64,000 nt of DNA from Pseudarthrobacter sp. Fe7 (GTDB lineage: Bacteria > Actinomycetota > Actinomycetes > Actinomycetales > Micrococcaceae): NCBI GenBank assembly GCA_024372495.1, contig CP099977.1, forward strand, positions 744,001-808,000, written 5' to 3'. The first letter of the stretch is position 1. The number at the start of each line of letters is the position of its first letter. The notes beneath the pieces were generated by a model. That model had not been told where the DNA came from. It did no database searches and worked only from the letters and a program-made list of their open reading frames with translations. Both the position numbers and the translations under genes were made by a program. Shown here in pieces: positions 29,152 through 38,238 of the stretch.

Positions 29152-29940
29152 TCAGGCCGTGGGCTGGGGCGTGCCGGCATGCTGCTGGCGGGCTGCGAGG
29201 GCCCCGTCCAGGTTGCCGGAGAGTCCCTTGCGGTCCTTGGCCGGGGGCGCTGCGAAGGCGCCGGCGCGGTGGGTTCCTGACTGCAGCGCGGCCACCGCTT
29301 CGGCCATGCGGATGCCGGCGGAAATGCCGTCCACCACCGGTACCGGGATCTGGCCCCGCAGTTCGCGGGCTAGCCCGGCGAGGGGCGCGCCGGCGAGGAT
29401 GACGACGTCGGCCCCGTCCTCGGCCACGGCCTGCCGGCTCAGTGCCAGCAGGGTTTCCCGGAAGTCCTGCTGGACGGAAGCGATGCTGCTGAGGGAGTCG
29501 TTGATGGAGCGGATGGAGGCCAGCCTGCCGGCCAGGCCGAAATGCTCCACGCACTCGCGGTACCAGGGCTTGATCCGGTTCGAGATGGCGATGATGGAGA
29601 ACCGGTGGCCCTGCAGCGCCGCTGCGCACAGCGCGGCCTCGGTGATGCCGATGACGGGTACGTCCGCCAGTTCCTTGAGGGCAGGCATCCCGGGGTCGCC
29701 GAAGGCTGCAACCACCACCGCGTCCACAGGGTCGGCACCGGGCCCGGTATGTTCGGCGATGATTTCGGCCACGGCGCCGGCGGAGATGAGGGATTCGAAG
29801 CGGGTCTCGATGTACTCCACGCCGTGGCCGGCGGTCCGCAGCAGCAGGTCGGTGCCGGGGGAGCAGGAGCGGAGCGCCTCGGACTCGATCAGCGCCGTGA
29901 CGTCGGCGCTGATGTTGGGGTTGATGACCAGGAGTTTCAT
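29152..29940 (-). CDS. hydantoin racemase-like protein lacking both catalytic cysteines
   Basis: A 262-residue intact member of the Asp/Glu/hydantoin racemase superfamily: MKLLVINPNIS at the N terminus and DAVVVAAFGDPGMPALKEL in the middle. In hydantoin and allantoin racemases the first motif is ACFGDPG and the second LGCAGM. Here they read AAFGDPG and LAGAPL, so both proton-transferring Cys are replaced by Ala and Gly. Ordinary two-base racemisation is therefore unlikely. The last 45 residues are a Gly/Ala-rich extension. It overlaps the upstream GntR stop by four bases. Its function in the operon is unknown. Confidence 0.82.
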   Translation of the reverse strand: MKLLVINPNISADVTALIESEALRSCSPGTDLLLRTAGHGVEYIETRFESLISAGAVAEIIAEHTGPGADPVDAVVVAAFGDPGMPALKELADVPVIGITEAALCAAALQGHRFSIIAISNRIKPWYRECVEHFGLAGRLASIRSINDSLSSIASVQQDFRETLLALSRQAVAEDGADVVILAGAPLAGLARELRGQIPVPVVDGISAGIRMAEAVAALQSGTHRAGAFAAPPAKDRKGLSGNLDGALAARQQHAGTPQPTA

Positions 29941-30620
29941 TTTCTCTTCCGGTGGAATTCTGGTTCGGTCTTCTGGAAGTCCTCGGGGAACTGGTCCCGG
30001 TACTTTCCAATGTGGGATGCGGACTGGGCCGCTGCCTTGTCCGGATCGCCGCTGGCGATGGCGGAGTACAGCTCACGGTGTTCGCGGACGAGTTCGGGCA
30101 GGTCGCTGACGTGCCGGAACAGCCAGTGCATGCGGCCCTGGAGGGGTTCCAGGGCGGACTTGAGGAAATTGTTGTCTGCGATGCCGGTGATGGCGTCGTG
30201 GAATTCACTGTTGGACCGGTGCGCCTCCATCACCGCGCCCTTGGCCAGGAAGGCCTCCGCATTGTCCAGCAGTCCTTTGAGGTAGGCGAGGTCCTCCTTG
30301 GTGGCCCGCCTGGCGGCAAGCCGGCAGGCCAGCACCTCAAGGGACTGGCGGACGTCGAACAGGTCCTCCACGTCCTTGGGGCTGAGGCTGCTCACCTCAG
30401 CACCGCGGGCACCGCGGTCACTGATGAGGCCTTCCTGGCGGAGCATGCGCAGAGCCTCGCGTACCGGCAGCCGGGAGACGGAAAATTCGGCTGCCAGGTC
30501 GCGTTCCACCAGCCGTGTGCCGGGAGCGTAGTGTCCTTCGAAAATCCGGGTGCGGAGGGTGTCCCGGACAGTCTCGCGGAGGGGGCGGTCCTTGTCCTGG
30601 GTCTCTTCTGCGGTCAGCAT
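29937..30620 (-). CDS. GntR family regulator, FadR-like (FCD) subfamily
   Basis: An intact 227-residue regulator. The winged helix covers about residues 15-75 (APGTRLVERDLAAEFSVSR, PVREALRMLRQEGLI), and an all-helical FCD ligand domain follows with DVRQSLEVLACRLAARRA, HRSNSEFHDAI and the His-rich metal site HVSDLPELVREHRELYSAI. It is the second gene of the operon starting with the MFS transporter, 79 bases downstream of it. It probably binds the double palindrome at 32189-32217 and senses the pathway acid. Confidence 0.9.
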   Translation of the reverse strand: MLTAEETQDKDRPLRETVRDTLRTRIFEGHYAPGTRLVERDLAAEFSVSRLPVREALRMLRQEGLISDRGARGAEVSSLSPKDVEDLFDVRQSLEVLACRLAARRATKEDLAYLKGLLDNAEAFLAKGAVMEAHRSNSEFHDAITGIADNNFLKSALEPLQGRMHWLFRHVSDLPELVREHRELYSAIASGDPDKAAAQSASHIGKYRDQFPEDFQKTEPEFHRKRK

Positions 30621-30699
30621 GGTGCTCCATTCGGATTTTGTGCGGCACTGCTCCCGGCTGCGGGGGCGTTTGTCTGCAAGTTTCCCTGCGAGGGTCAGC

Positions 30700-32055
30700 T
30701 TAGACAGGAAGCCGCTTGTTGTAGTTCAGGGCCAGGACTGAGGCGCCCATGATCACTGCGGAACCGACGAAGTACAGCAAGGCCCAGGTGTAGGAACCGG
30801 TTGCGCCCACGATCAGGCCCACAACGATGGGGGTTACGAAGCCCGAGATGTTGCCGCTGAGGTTCATGGCTCCGCCCAGGACGCCGGCATTGGTGCGGCC
30901 GCCCAGGATGGATGGGATGCTCCAGAACAGGCCTACCCAGCGCAGGAAGAACAGGACCAGCGAGAGCAGGACCACGGCGGTGGTGGCATCGGGGACTACG
31001 GTGACGCCCACCAGTCCGCCGATGACTACGGCGCTGGAGATTCCCAGGAGGGTCCGCATTACCAGATTGGCGGAGGCGCCGGAGGCGCGCCACTTGTCGG
31101 CGATGGTGCCGCCGATGATTTCCCCGACGAACCCGGCGCCGAAGATCACCAGGGTGGACCAGCCGATGGTCTTCAGGTCGAAGCCCTTGGCCTGTGCCAG
31201 GTACAGCGGGCCCCAGGTCAGCAGGCCGTAGAAGACTCCGTTGAATCCCAGCCAGCCCAGGCACATGGCCCAGAAGGAACGGAACTTAAGGTAGGGAAGC
31301 AGGCCGCGCTTGCCCACGCTGCCGTCCCCGGCTGCCTCGGCATCTTCGGCAGCGTGTGACGCTTCGATGTAGGAGGCCTCGGCGTCGTTGACGCCCTTGT
31401 GCTGGCGGGGATTGTCCCGGACATACCACCAGACGGCGAGTCCCATGAAGACAGTGGCGGCGCCGGCGATGACGAAGGACCAGCGCCAGCTTCCCGTGGA
31501 GGCAATAAGGCCGGCGATGATGATGCCGCCGAGCCCTGCACCCAGGGGTGCGCCGGCGTCAAGGATGGTTGCGCCGCGTCCGCGCTCGGACTTGTGCATC
31601 CAGATCGCGTTGAGCTTGCCGCCGGCAGGCATCACGCCGGCTTCGGTCACGCCAATTCCGAGCCGGGCGATGAACATGCTCAGGAAGCCGCCGGCCATGC
31701 CGGATGCCGCTGTGGCAACACCCCAGCCGAGGCAGGAGGCGGTCATGACCTTGCGTGGACCGAACTTGTCGATCAGCCAGCCCACGGGAACCTGCATCAG
31801 GGCGTAGGTCCAGAAGAAAGCGGACAGCAGCAGGCCCACCAGCTCCGGAGCGAGGTTGAATTCCTTTTGGATGATGGGCAGGGCGACGGAGATGGATCCG
31901 CGGTCGATGTAGTTGACCGAGACCAGGACCAGGAGCAGCAGGAACAGCCGCCAGCGGACGGCGGTGCGCCGTTGCGTGCCGTCCTTTCCGGGTTTCTCTG
32001 CAATGCGGGTGGCCTCGTCGGACGTGGCCGTTGTTTCAGTGTTTGGGATGGACAC
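30700..32055 (-). CDS. MFS transporter, anion:cation symporter (ACS) family
   Basis: An intact 451-residue twelve-helix carrier with NYIDRGSISVALPIIQKEF, the family hallmark of hexuronate, phthalate and aldarate transporters, and GWLIDKFGPRKVM after helix 2. ACS members usually import organic anions. GTG 32055 is selected because AAGGAG lies directly upstream; the frame is open to 32202 but would run over the operator region. It is the first gene of the operon with the GntR, racemase-like, hydantoinase-like and decarboxylase-like genes. Confidence 0.9.
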   Translation of the reverse strand: MSIPNTETTATSDEATRIAEKPGKDGTQRRTAVRWRLFLLLLVLVSVNYIDRGSISVALPIIQKEFNLAPELVGLLLSAFFWTYALMQVPVGWLIDKFGPRKVMTASCLGWGVATAASGMAGGFLSMFIARLGIGVTEAGVMPAGGKLNAIWMHKSERGRGATILDAGAPLGAGLGGIIIAGLIASTGSWRWSFVIAGAATVFMGLAVWWYVRDNPRQHKGVNDAEASYIEASHAAEDAEAAGDGSVGKRGLLPYLKFRSFWAMCLGWLGFNGVFYGLLTWGPLYLAQAKGFDLKTIGWSTLVIFGAGFVGEIIGGTIADKWRASGASANLVMRTLLGISSAVVIGGLVGVTVVPDATTAVVLLSLVLFFLRWVGLFWSIPSILGGRTNAGVLGGAMNLSGNISGFVTPIVVGLIVGATGSYTWALLYFVGSAVIMGASVLALNYNKRLPV

Positions 32056-32188
32056 AGCTTCTCCTTCACGGGGAAGTTTACGGATGGGGGATGCGAAAGG
32101 TGCGTGGTGTCTGCCGGGGAGGGCGCGGAGCCAGCCCGGAGGCGAAAGTGGCCCGCTGGACGATCCGGAGCGTACAGCAAGGCTGGAC

Positions 32189-32217
32189 TTTTGGGATCCC
32201 AATTTGGGATCCCAAAA
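32189..32217. promoter_or_regulatory. double palindromic operator upstream of the MFS-GntR operon
   Basis: Two identical 12-base palindromes, TTGGGATCCCAA at 32191-32202 and 32204-32215, have centres 13 bases apart. They sit inside a larger symmetrical block flanked by TTTT and AAAA. They lie about 135 bases upstream of the MFS start. Short repeats of this design are typical of GntR/FadR-type operators, and the operon encodes such a regulator. The gene on the other side ends 29 bases away, so the block can only serve the operon. Confidence 0.75.
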
Positions 32218-32245
32218 TCAAAGGTAGAAGTGACTCCCGCCACTG

Positions 32246-33150
32246 TCAAGGGTTTTCTTCTCCGCCGGGGTCCTTCCGGGCTGCCAACGGATTGTGACTG
32301 CCGGCGCACGCCTGCGCCGGCGGTCCGGCCAGCCGGTAGGACGCTGTTTCGGCCAGTTCGGCGAGCCTGTGGGCCCGCGCCGCCTCGGCCGGGGTGAACG
32401 GCTCTCCCGGGCGGGAAAAGGTGATGGGGCCGTGCCATGCCGTGGGGATCTTGAGGCGTGTGCCGTCGTCGGGCCCTTGCGGGCCGGCGTCCGACGGCGG
32501 CACAATCCCTGCGTGCAGCAGGCTCGGCCACCGCCATAGGCAGTTCGTCCGGGGCGGCGGCAATCCTCGCCGCCAGGCTCAGTGCCCTGGTCTGCCCGTC
32601 AGCCATGGCCAGCGCCGTGGTGGGCCAGACGTGCGAAAGGCTCCCGCCGCCGTCGTGCAGTGCGGCCAGGACGTCACGTTCGCCAACATCGCCCGGGACT
32701 GAGAGGACAAACTCGTCCAGGACCCCTCCCGGCACCGGGTGGACATGGATGCCCAGGATGTTGATGCCGTTCCGGGCCAGGGCCCGCGTCATCCGCTGCA
32801 GGGATCCGGGCTGGTCCCGCAGCTGCGTCCGCGCCCGCCAAAGGGACGGGGCCGCCGCAAGCTGCCGGCGCTGCCGCAGGGCGGGGCCATGCAGCCAGCG
32901 CAGCAGGATCCGGGCGGCGGACGGTTCGGCCACCCAGATCACCAGAACCGTCGCCGTGAGCGCCAGCACCAGCACTTTGGCCACGTAGGGAAGATGGGTT
33001 TGCACCACCAGGGCGTGGACCAGCAGGCTCGATGGGCAGCATGACGGCGACGTTGGCCACGGTCAGGCGCGCCTTGGGCGGTTCGGGCATCTGGCCGCAG
33101 ACCTCGCAGCGAAGTTCGGCCGCGGGCGTGTTGTGCGGAGGGCGCTTCAT
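32246..33150 (-). CDS. membrane-anchored ACT-domain protein with N-terminal CxxC, two frameshifts
   Basis: Restored length 300 residues. An N-terminal LRCEVCGQM carries a CxxC pair. Two likely membrane helices follow (ANVAVMLPIELLVHALVV and VLVLALTATVLVIWV), then an ACT-like regulatory domain (DQPGSLQRMTRALARNGINILGI) and a C-terminal region of unknown fold. Two extra bases, at CAGGCTCG 33024-33031 and 32519-32526, are needed to explain the breaks (IE|LLVHAL and VAE|LLHAGIV). ATG 33150 is uncertain; ATG 33201 is an alternative, and neither has a clear ribosome site. The architecture suggests a membrane sensor of a small ligand, perhaps an amino acid; this is inference. Confidence 0.7.
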
Positions 33151-33304
33151 GACCCAAGCATCGCGGGGTGCTGTTTCCGCTGCATTGCCTCCCCATTCCA
33201 TTCATGGGAACGCGCCGGGCGCCTCGGAGGGGTGCCCGCGTAGGATTTACCAGGAACGTCAGCGCGGCCGCCCTTTAGATTCCACCCCCAGGAAGGCGCT
33301 GCCC

Positions 33305-34367
33305 GTGAAGATGTTTGCCGAGATGTTCAGCATTGGCCCCGGTAACCAGGACCACCACCCGGCGTTCCGCTGTGCCGTTGGCGTCTTCGTCCCCCTGATC
33401 ACCCTGGTGCTGCTGGGACGGCTGGACCTGGCAATCTTCGCATCCTTCGGTGCCTTCACCGGAATCTACGGGCGGGGAGAGCCGCACGCCGTCCGCTTCA
33501 TGCTGCAGCTGCGCGCCGGACTGCTGATGCTCCTGGTGATCTTCCTCGCTGCGCTCGCAGCGCATGGGTCCCGCGTGGGGCCTGGACGCGGCCGCGCACA
33601 CCTGGCTGCTGGTCCTGGCCACCACGCTGGTGGCAGGCGCCTGTTCCGTCGCCATCTCCTGGCTCAGGCTTCGTCCCGCCGGATCCCTCTTCCACATCTT
33701 CGCTTTCGCCGCCATCGCGTCCATTCCCAACCAGCCGCCGCTGTGGCAGGGCATGCTGGTGACGGTCCTCACCACCATGTTCGCCCTGCTCGTCGGCTTC
33801 TCGTCCCGGATCCTTCCCAGCCACCGCACCCCCTGGAGCCGTCCGCCCCGGATCCGGCGCACGCCGGCGGAAAAACGCGCGGCCTGGCTTGAAGGGTTCG
33901 GCTACCTGGTGGCCGCGGCTCTCGCCGGAACGCTTGCCACCTGGGCCGGAGGGCGCCTTGGATTCGGGCACAACTACTGGGCCATGGTGGCGGCCGTGGT
34001 GCCCCTGGTGGGGCACACCACGCGCCACCGCGTGCGCCGCGGCGTCCAGAGGATCATTGGTACCGTCCTGGGCCTGCTGGTCCTGGCTGCGGTCCTGCTG
34101 GTGGGTCTGCAGCCCTGGCAGACTGTGCTGGTGATGGCGCTGTGCCAGTTTGGGGCGGAGATGTTCATCATCCGCCAGTACCTGCTGGCCCAGGTCTTCG
34201 TGACACCCCTGGCGCTGGTCTCCACACTCCTGGTGGTCCCGGCGTCGCCGTCCATCCTGCTGCGCGACCGCATCATCGAGACCGTCATCGGCGCCGCCGT
34301 CGGTATCGCCGTGGTGCTGGCACCGGGCGCGTGGCGCCGGATCAGGCAAGGCACGACGACTGCCTGA
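33305..34367 (+). CDS. FUSC family (aromatic acid exporter-like) membrane protein, frameshifted
   Basis: Restored length 353 residues with about ten membrane helices in two six-helix-like halves: LITLVLLGRLDLAIFASFGAF and, in the second half, NYWAMVAAVVPLVGHTTRHRVRRGV. The second stretch is the conserved FUSC/YccS motif. One extra base between 33556 and 33580 changes the frame. It could be in GCAGCGCATGGG (giving AAMGPAWGLD) or in the following C run; this site is not a plain AGCT change. GTG 33305 has AGGAAGG before it. FUSC proteins export aromatic acids, which would fit the region. Confidence 0.82.
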
Positions 34368-34466
34368 CCGCCGGATTGCCCTGGCGACTGGCCGGGTGGC
34401 GCGGCCCCTTACTCCTGGTGCAGGCCCTTCGTCCTGGCATGACCCCCGCCGCGCGGTACGCTGGAT

Positions 34467-34482
34467 TTCCCGTTCAACGGAA
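34467..34482 (+). promoter_or_regulatory. PobR-like operator, site 1 (upstream of the IclR gene)
   Basis: TTCCCGTTCAACGGAA lies 11 bases before the GTG of the IclR gene and overlaps its ribosome site. It matches TTCCGATCAACGGAA at 35252, upstream of pobA, in both arms and in the TCAA centre. Autorepression by the IclR protein is a reasonable reading. Confidence 0.6.
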
Positions 34483-34493
34483 GGAGCGCGGCG

Positions 34494-35238
34494 GTGGCAA
34501 ACTCAACCTCGGGTGATTCGGTGGTGGACCGGATCGTGCGGCTGATCTCGGCCTTCCCGCTGGACGTCGGTGCCCTTCGGCTGTCCGAACTCGCGGAGCG
34601 GTCCGGCCTGCCCCTGACCACCACGCACCGGCTGGTGGGCCAGGCTCGCCGGTCACGGACTGCTCGAAACCGCGCCAGGCGGCATGGTGCGCCCCGGGCT
34701 CCGGCTGTGGGAGCTGGTGAACCGGGCCTCGCCCGCGCTGGCGCTGCGGCAGGCGGCCATGCCTTTCATGGAGGACATTCAGCAGGTGCTGAACCAGAAC
34801 GTCAACCTGGCGGTGCTGGACGGGTGGGAGGCGCTGTTCGTGGAGCGGCTGTCCCGAAGAGGCTCGGTGGCCAACCGCGCGCAGGTGGCGGGCAGGATGC
34901 CCATCCACATCTCGTCTGCCGGCTTGGCGCTCATGGCCCACCAGGATAAGGCGCTGCAGCAGCAGTACCTAAACCAGTTCGCCGACCCGTACGGCAAACT
35001 GGCCACCGATGACGTCCGCTCCCTGCTGGCGGAAACCTCGCACCAGGGCTTCGCCCAATTGAAAGGCGTGGTGGATCCGGGGACCTGGGGGATCGCCGTT
35101 CCGGTACTGGACCGCCGCCAACGGGCTGTGGCCTCGCTGGGCGTGGTGGTGCCCCTCCAGGAGATGCGCCTGCAGGCACTGGTTCCGGTTCTGCAGACCG
35201 CGGCCCGCGGCATTGCCCGGGGCATGGCCAAGGGCTGA
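34494..35238 (+). CDS. pobR: IclR family regulator, probable pobA regulator, frameshifted
   Basis: Restored length 247 residues. The helix-turn-helix ALRLSELAERSGLPLTTTHRL is followed by an IclR effector domain with MPIHISSAGLALMAHQ and GFAQLKGVVDPGTWGIAVPV. CAGGCTCG at 34641-34648 has an extra G; without it the chain reads LVGQLAGHGLLETAPGG. GTG 34494 has GGAAGGAG before it. It lies directly upstream of pobA in the same direction, with matching palindromes before each gene, so it likely answers to 4-hydroxybenzoate. The name is by context. Confidence 0.83.
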
Positions 35239-35251
35239 TCCTCCGCGACGG

Positions 35252-35266
35252 TTCCGATCAACGGAA
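35252..35266 (+). promoter_or_regulatory. PobR-like operator, site 2 (upstream of pobA)
   Basis: TTCCG-ATCAA-CGGAA is a perfect five-base inverted repeat with a five-base spacer, placed 14 bases after the IclR stop and 93 bases before pobA. It pairs with the site at 34467-34482. Confidence 0.65.
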
Positions 35267-35359
35267 TGACTGTAACGCGGGTCACCGGTCCTGCCGCACA
35301 CTGAAGCCAGGCAACCATTCCGGCCCTTCCCGGGCCCCGCAACGAAGCGAGACGCAGCC

Positions 35360-36549
35360 ATGGCACGAAAAGTCGTCACCACCCAGGTAGCCATCATGGG
35401 AGGCGGTCCGGCAGGACTGATGCTCTCCCACCTGCTGGCCAAGGCAGGCATCGAGTCCACCGTGATCGAGATCCGCAGCCACGAGCAGATCGCCCACACC
35501 GTGCGGGCCGGCATTCTGGAGCACGGCACCGTCAACCTGCTGGTGGACAGCGGCGTCTCAGACCGGGTGCTGCGCGACGGCGACCGCCACGACGGGATTG
35601 AACTGCGCTTCAACGGCGAGAGCCACCGCATCGACTTCAAGGACCTGGTGGGGGAGTCCGTATGGCTATACCCGCAAACTGACGTCTTCCTGGACCTCGC
35701 CGCACGCCGGAAGGACGACGGCGGCGACGTCCGCTACAGCGTCACCGACACCTCGGTGCACGACCTCGAAGGCAAGCCGAAGGTGTGGTTCACCGATGCG
35801 GACGGCGTCGAGTTCGAGATCCAGGCCGACTTCCTGGTCGGCGCCGACGGCTCGCGCAGCCACTGCCGGTTCCAGATCCCCGAAGCCCACCGCAAGTGGT
35901 ACTTCCACGAATACCCCTTCGCCTGGTTCGGCATCCTGGCCGAGGCGCCGCGCGCTCGGACGAGCTGATCTACGCCAACTCGGCCAATGGCTTCGCCCTG
36001 ATCAGCCAGCGCACCGAGACCGTCCAGCGGATGTACTTCCAGTGCGATCCCAAGGAAAACGTGGCCGAGTGGGATGACGACCGGATCTGGGCCGAATTCC
36101 GCAGCCGCGTGAACGGCAACGGCTTCGAGCTCAAGGAAGGCCCGGTCCTGGAAAAAATGGTCCTGCCGTTCCGCAGCTTCGTCCACACGCCCATGCGCCA
36201 CGGCAACCTTTTCCTGGCCGGCGACGCCGCGCACACCGTCCCGCCCACCGGGGCCAAGGGCCTCAACCTGGCCATCAATGACGTCAAGGTCCTCTTCGAA
36301 GGCCTCGACAGCCACTACAACTCCGGCTCGGATGCGCTCCTGGAGACCTACAGCGACCGCGCCCTGGACCGGGTGTGGAAGGCGCAGCAGTTCTCCTACT
36401 GGATGACCACCATGCTGCACACCCCCGCGGACGCCGATGACTTCTCCCGCGCCCGCCAGCTCGGGGAACTGAACTCCGTGGTCTCCTCCCGGCATGGCAG
36501 GGCCTACCTGGCCGAGGCTTACACGGGCTGGCCCACCGTAGCCTCCTGA
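35360..36549 (+). CDS. pobA: 4-hydroxybenzoate 3-monooxygenase, frameshifted
   Basis: Restored length 396 residues, the usual size of this FAD enzyme, which hydroxylates 4-hydroxybenzoate to protocatechuate. FAD-binding motifs are VAIMGGGPAGLMLSHLL, FLVGADGSRSHCRF and LFLAGDAAHTVPPTGAKGLN. The N-terminal IESTVIEIRSHE and VRAGILEHG blocks are typical of PobA. Near 35950 one base is missing: the text CGCGCTCGGAC is best explained by CGCAGCTCGGAC, giving EAPRSSDELIYAN, again at an AGCT. It feeds the pca genes 20 kb away in this window. Confidence 0.93.
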
Positions 36550-36586
36550 GCCGGGGAGGATTACGACGGCGGGCTGCCAGCCGGTC

Positions 36587-37126
36587 TTACGGCGCCAGCA
36601 GCCGCCGGACTGCCGAAGCGATGGCGGCGGCGTCGGGAGTGTCATCCCGCCGCACGGTGAGCAGGTGCAGCAGTACGCCGTCGCCGTAGTCCGCCACGTC
36701 CCGTGCCCTGGCTCCGGCATCCGGTACGCCCAAAGCGGCCAGCGCCTGCTCCAAGCCGCCCACCAGCCGGAAGTGACCGGCGGTTACTGACTCGGGCTTG
36801 TCAAGGGAGAGTGCCAGCCGTGCGCGGGTCAGGCCGGCATGCTGACCCGCAAGCGCCAGCACCAGGGAGGCCAACTGGTTTGCCAGTTCCTCAACGCTGC
36901 GTGGCGGGCCGGCCGGCCCCTGCTCGGCCAGGAGCGCTGCGTCCAGCTCCAGCAGGCGCTCCATCACTGCCGCTACCAGGGTGGCGCGGTTGCGGTAGTA
37001 GTTGGAGGTGGTTCCCTCGGCGACTTCTGCTGCGGCGTCAACAGCCCGGTGGGTGAGGCCCTTCATTCCCCGGTCCGCCACCACGGCCAGGGCGGCATCA
37101 AGCAGTTGGGTACGGCGGTCCGGCAT
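36587..37126 (-). CDS. TetR family transcriptional regulator
   Basis: An intact 179-residue TetR protein. The helix-turn-helix LTHRAVDAAAEVAEGTTSNYYRNRATLVAAV is at about residues 25-55, but without the common F in the recognition helix. The C-terminal ligand domain is not assignable. ATG 37126 is preferred over longer starts because it gives the standard TetR N terminus (RRTQLLDAALAVVADRG). It diverges from an FAD monooxygenase, with a palindrome in the 56-base gap, and likely represses it. Confidence 0.87.
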   Translation of the reverse strand: MPDRRTQLLDAALAVVADRGMKGLTHRAVDAAAEVAEGTTSNYYRNRATLVAAVMERLLELDAALLAEQGPAGPPRSVEELANQLASLVLALAGQHAGLTRARLALSLDKPESVTAGHFRLVGGLEQALAALGVPDAGARARDVADYGDGVLLHLLTVRRDDTPDAAAIASAVRRLLAP

Positions 37127-37156
37127 GCGTTCAGTGTAATTGGGCTCTTCCTGTTC

Positions 37157-37170
37157 ACTACAAAAGTAGT
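37157..37170. promoter_or_regulatory. palindrome between the divergent TetR and monooxygenase genes
   Basis: ACTAC-AAAA-GTAGT, a perfect five-base inverted repeat, overlaps a -10-like TAGTAAAAT just before the monooxygenase start. It is a natural candidate for the TetR operator. Confidence 0.55.
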
Positions 37171-37182
37171 AAAATGTGCTGC

Positions 37183-38238
37183 ATGGAAACAATCACCATC
37201 GTTGGCGGCGGCATCGCCGGGCTTGCCCTCGCGGCCGCCTTGGACTCCAACCGCTTCCAGGTGGCGGTGTATGAGAAGCGGTCGGAACTGCCGGGGGTCG
37301 GCAATGCCCTCGGGATGTGGCCCAACGCCCAACGCGCCCTGGCCCGGCTGGGAATCCTGGACCAGGCGCGGGCGGTGAGCCCGGTGCTCGGGAGCGGATC
37401 GGTCCGGAACGCCCAGGGTGAACCGTGGATCACCGTCGACGCCGGGGAGATGTTCGGCATTTCGCGGATCGACCTGCTGCGGCTCCTGGATGCCGCAGTC
37501 CCGGGGAGCGTCCGCCGGATCACCGGGCAAGTACGCGATCTTCCCGCGGACGGGGGACTGGTGGTCGGTGCCGACGGCGTCCACAGCGTGGTCCGGCGCC
37601 AGGGCTGGGGCCCTGGCGCCGATGCCCGGCTGACGCCATACCTTGCCCTTCGCGGGACCCTCCCCGCTCCCGTGGCCCAGGAGGAGGTGGGCGAATACTG
37701 GGGGCGCGGCGACCTGTTCGGCATGGCCGCCGCCAGGGGCGGGTCCTTCTGGTACGCCAGTTACCGGTCCGGACTCGGCCCCTACGGAATAGACGTGCCG
37801 TCAGTGCTGGAACAGGCCCGCCAACGCTACGCCGGCCACGCGCCGGCCATTCGGCGCGCGCTGGCGGCCGCCACCCCGGAGGAATGCCTGGTCCAGCGTC
37901 TGTGGACAGTTCCGCACCTGCGTTCCTACGTCCGCGACGGGACCGTGCTCATCGGCGATGCCGCACACGGCATGATGCCCACGCTGGGCCGGGGCGCCTG
38001 CGAATCGCTGGTGGACGCGGTCACGCTGGCTGACCTTCTCAACACCTTGCCCCAGCAACAGGCGCTCCGTGCCTTTGACCGCCGACGGCGCCTGCCGACC
38101 CTCGCCGTGAGCGTGGCCTCCTCGGCGTTGGGGCGCGTAGCCCTCGCGGACCGGGCACAGCCGCTGCGTGACCGCCTGCTTAACCTGGCACGACGGCGGA
38201 ACGATCGTGCCGCAGTCGGCAGCGGTTCGGAACGGTAG
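37183..38238 (+). CDS. FAD-dependent monooxygenase
   Basis: An intact 351-residue flavoprotein of the PHBH/UbiH type. The ADP-binding motif ITIVGGGIAGLALAAAL starts near residue 4, LVVGADGVHSVVRR is near 130 and VLIGDAAHGMMPTLGRGACES near 255. The acceptor is unknown. ATG 37183 gives the family N terminus; ATG 37174 is three codons upstream. There is no ribosome site, so the mRNA may be leaderless or nearly so. It is controlled with the divergent TetR gene. Confidence 0.87.
   Translation: METITIVGGGIAGLALAAALDSNRFQVAVYEKRSELPGVGNALGMWPNAQRALARLGILDQARAVSPVLGSGSVRNAQGEPWITVDAGEMFGISRIDLLRLLDAAVPGSVRRITGQVRDLPADGGLVVGADGVHSVVRRQGWGPGADARLTPYLALRGTLPAPVAQEEVGEYWGRGDLFGMAAARGGSFWYASYRSGLGPYGIDVPSVLEQARQRYAGHAPAIRRALAAATPEECLVQRLWTVPHLRSYVRDGTVLIGDAAHGMMPTLGRGACESLVDAVTLADLLNTLPQQQALRAFDRRRRLPTLAVSVASSALGRVALADRAQPLRDRLLNLARRRNDRAAVGSGSER

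Noticed and set aside
28919..30208. A 429-residue minus-strand frame across the hydantoinase-like and racemase-like genes
   Set aside because: It is Arg/Pro-rich and lies out of phase over two genes with clear families; a shadow frame of high-GC DNA.
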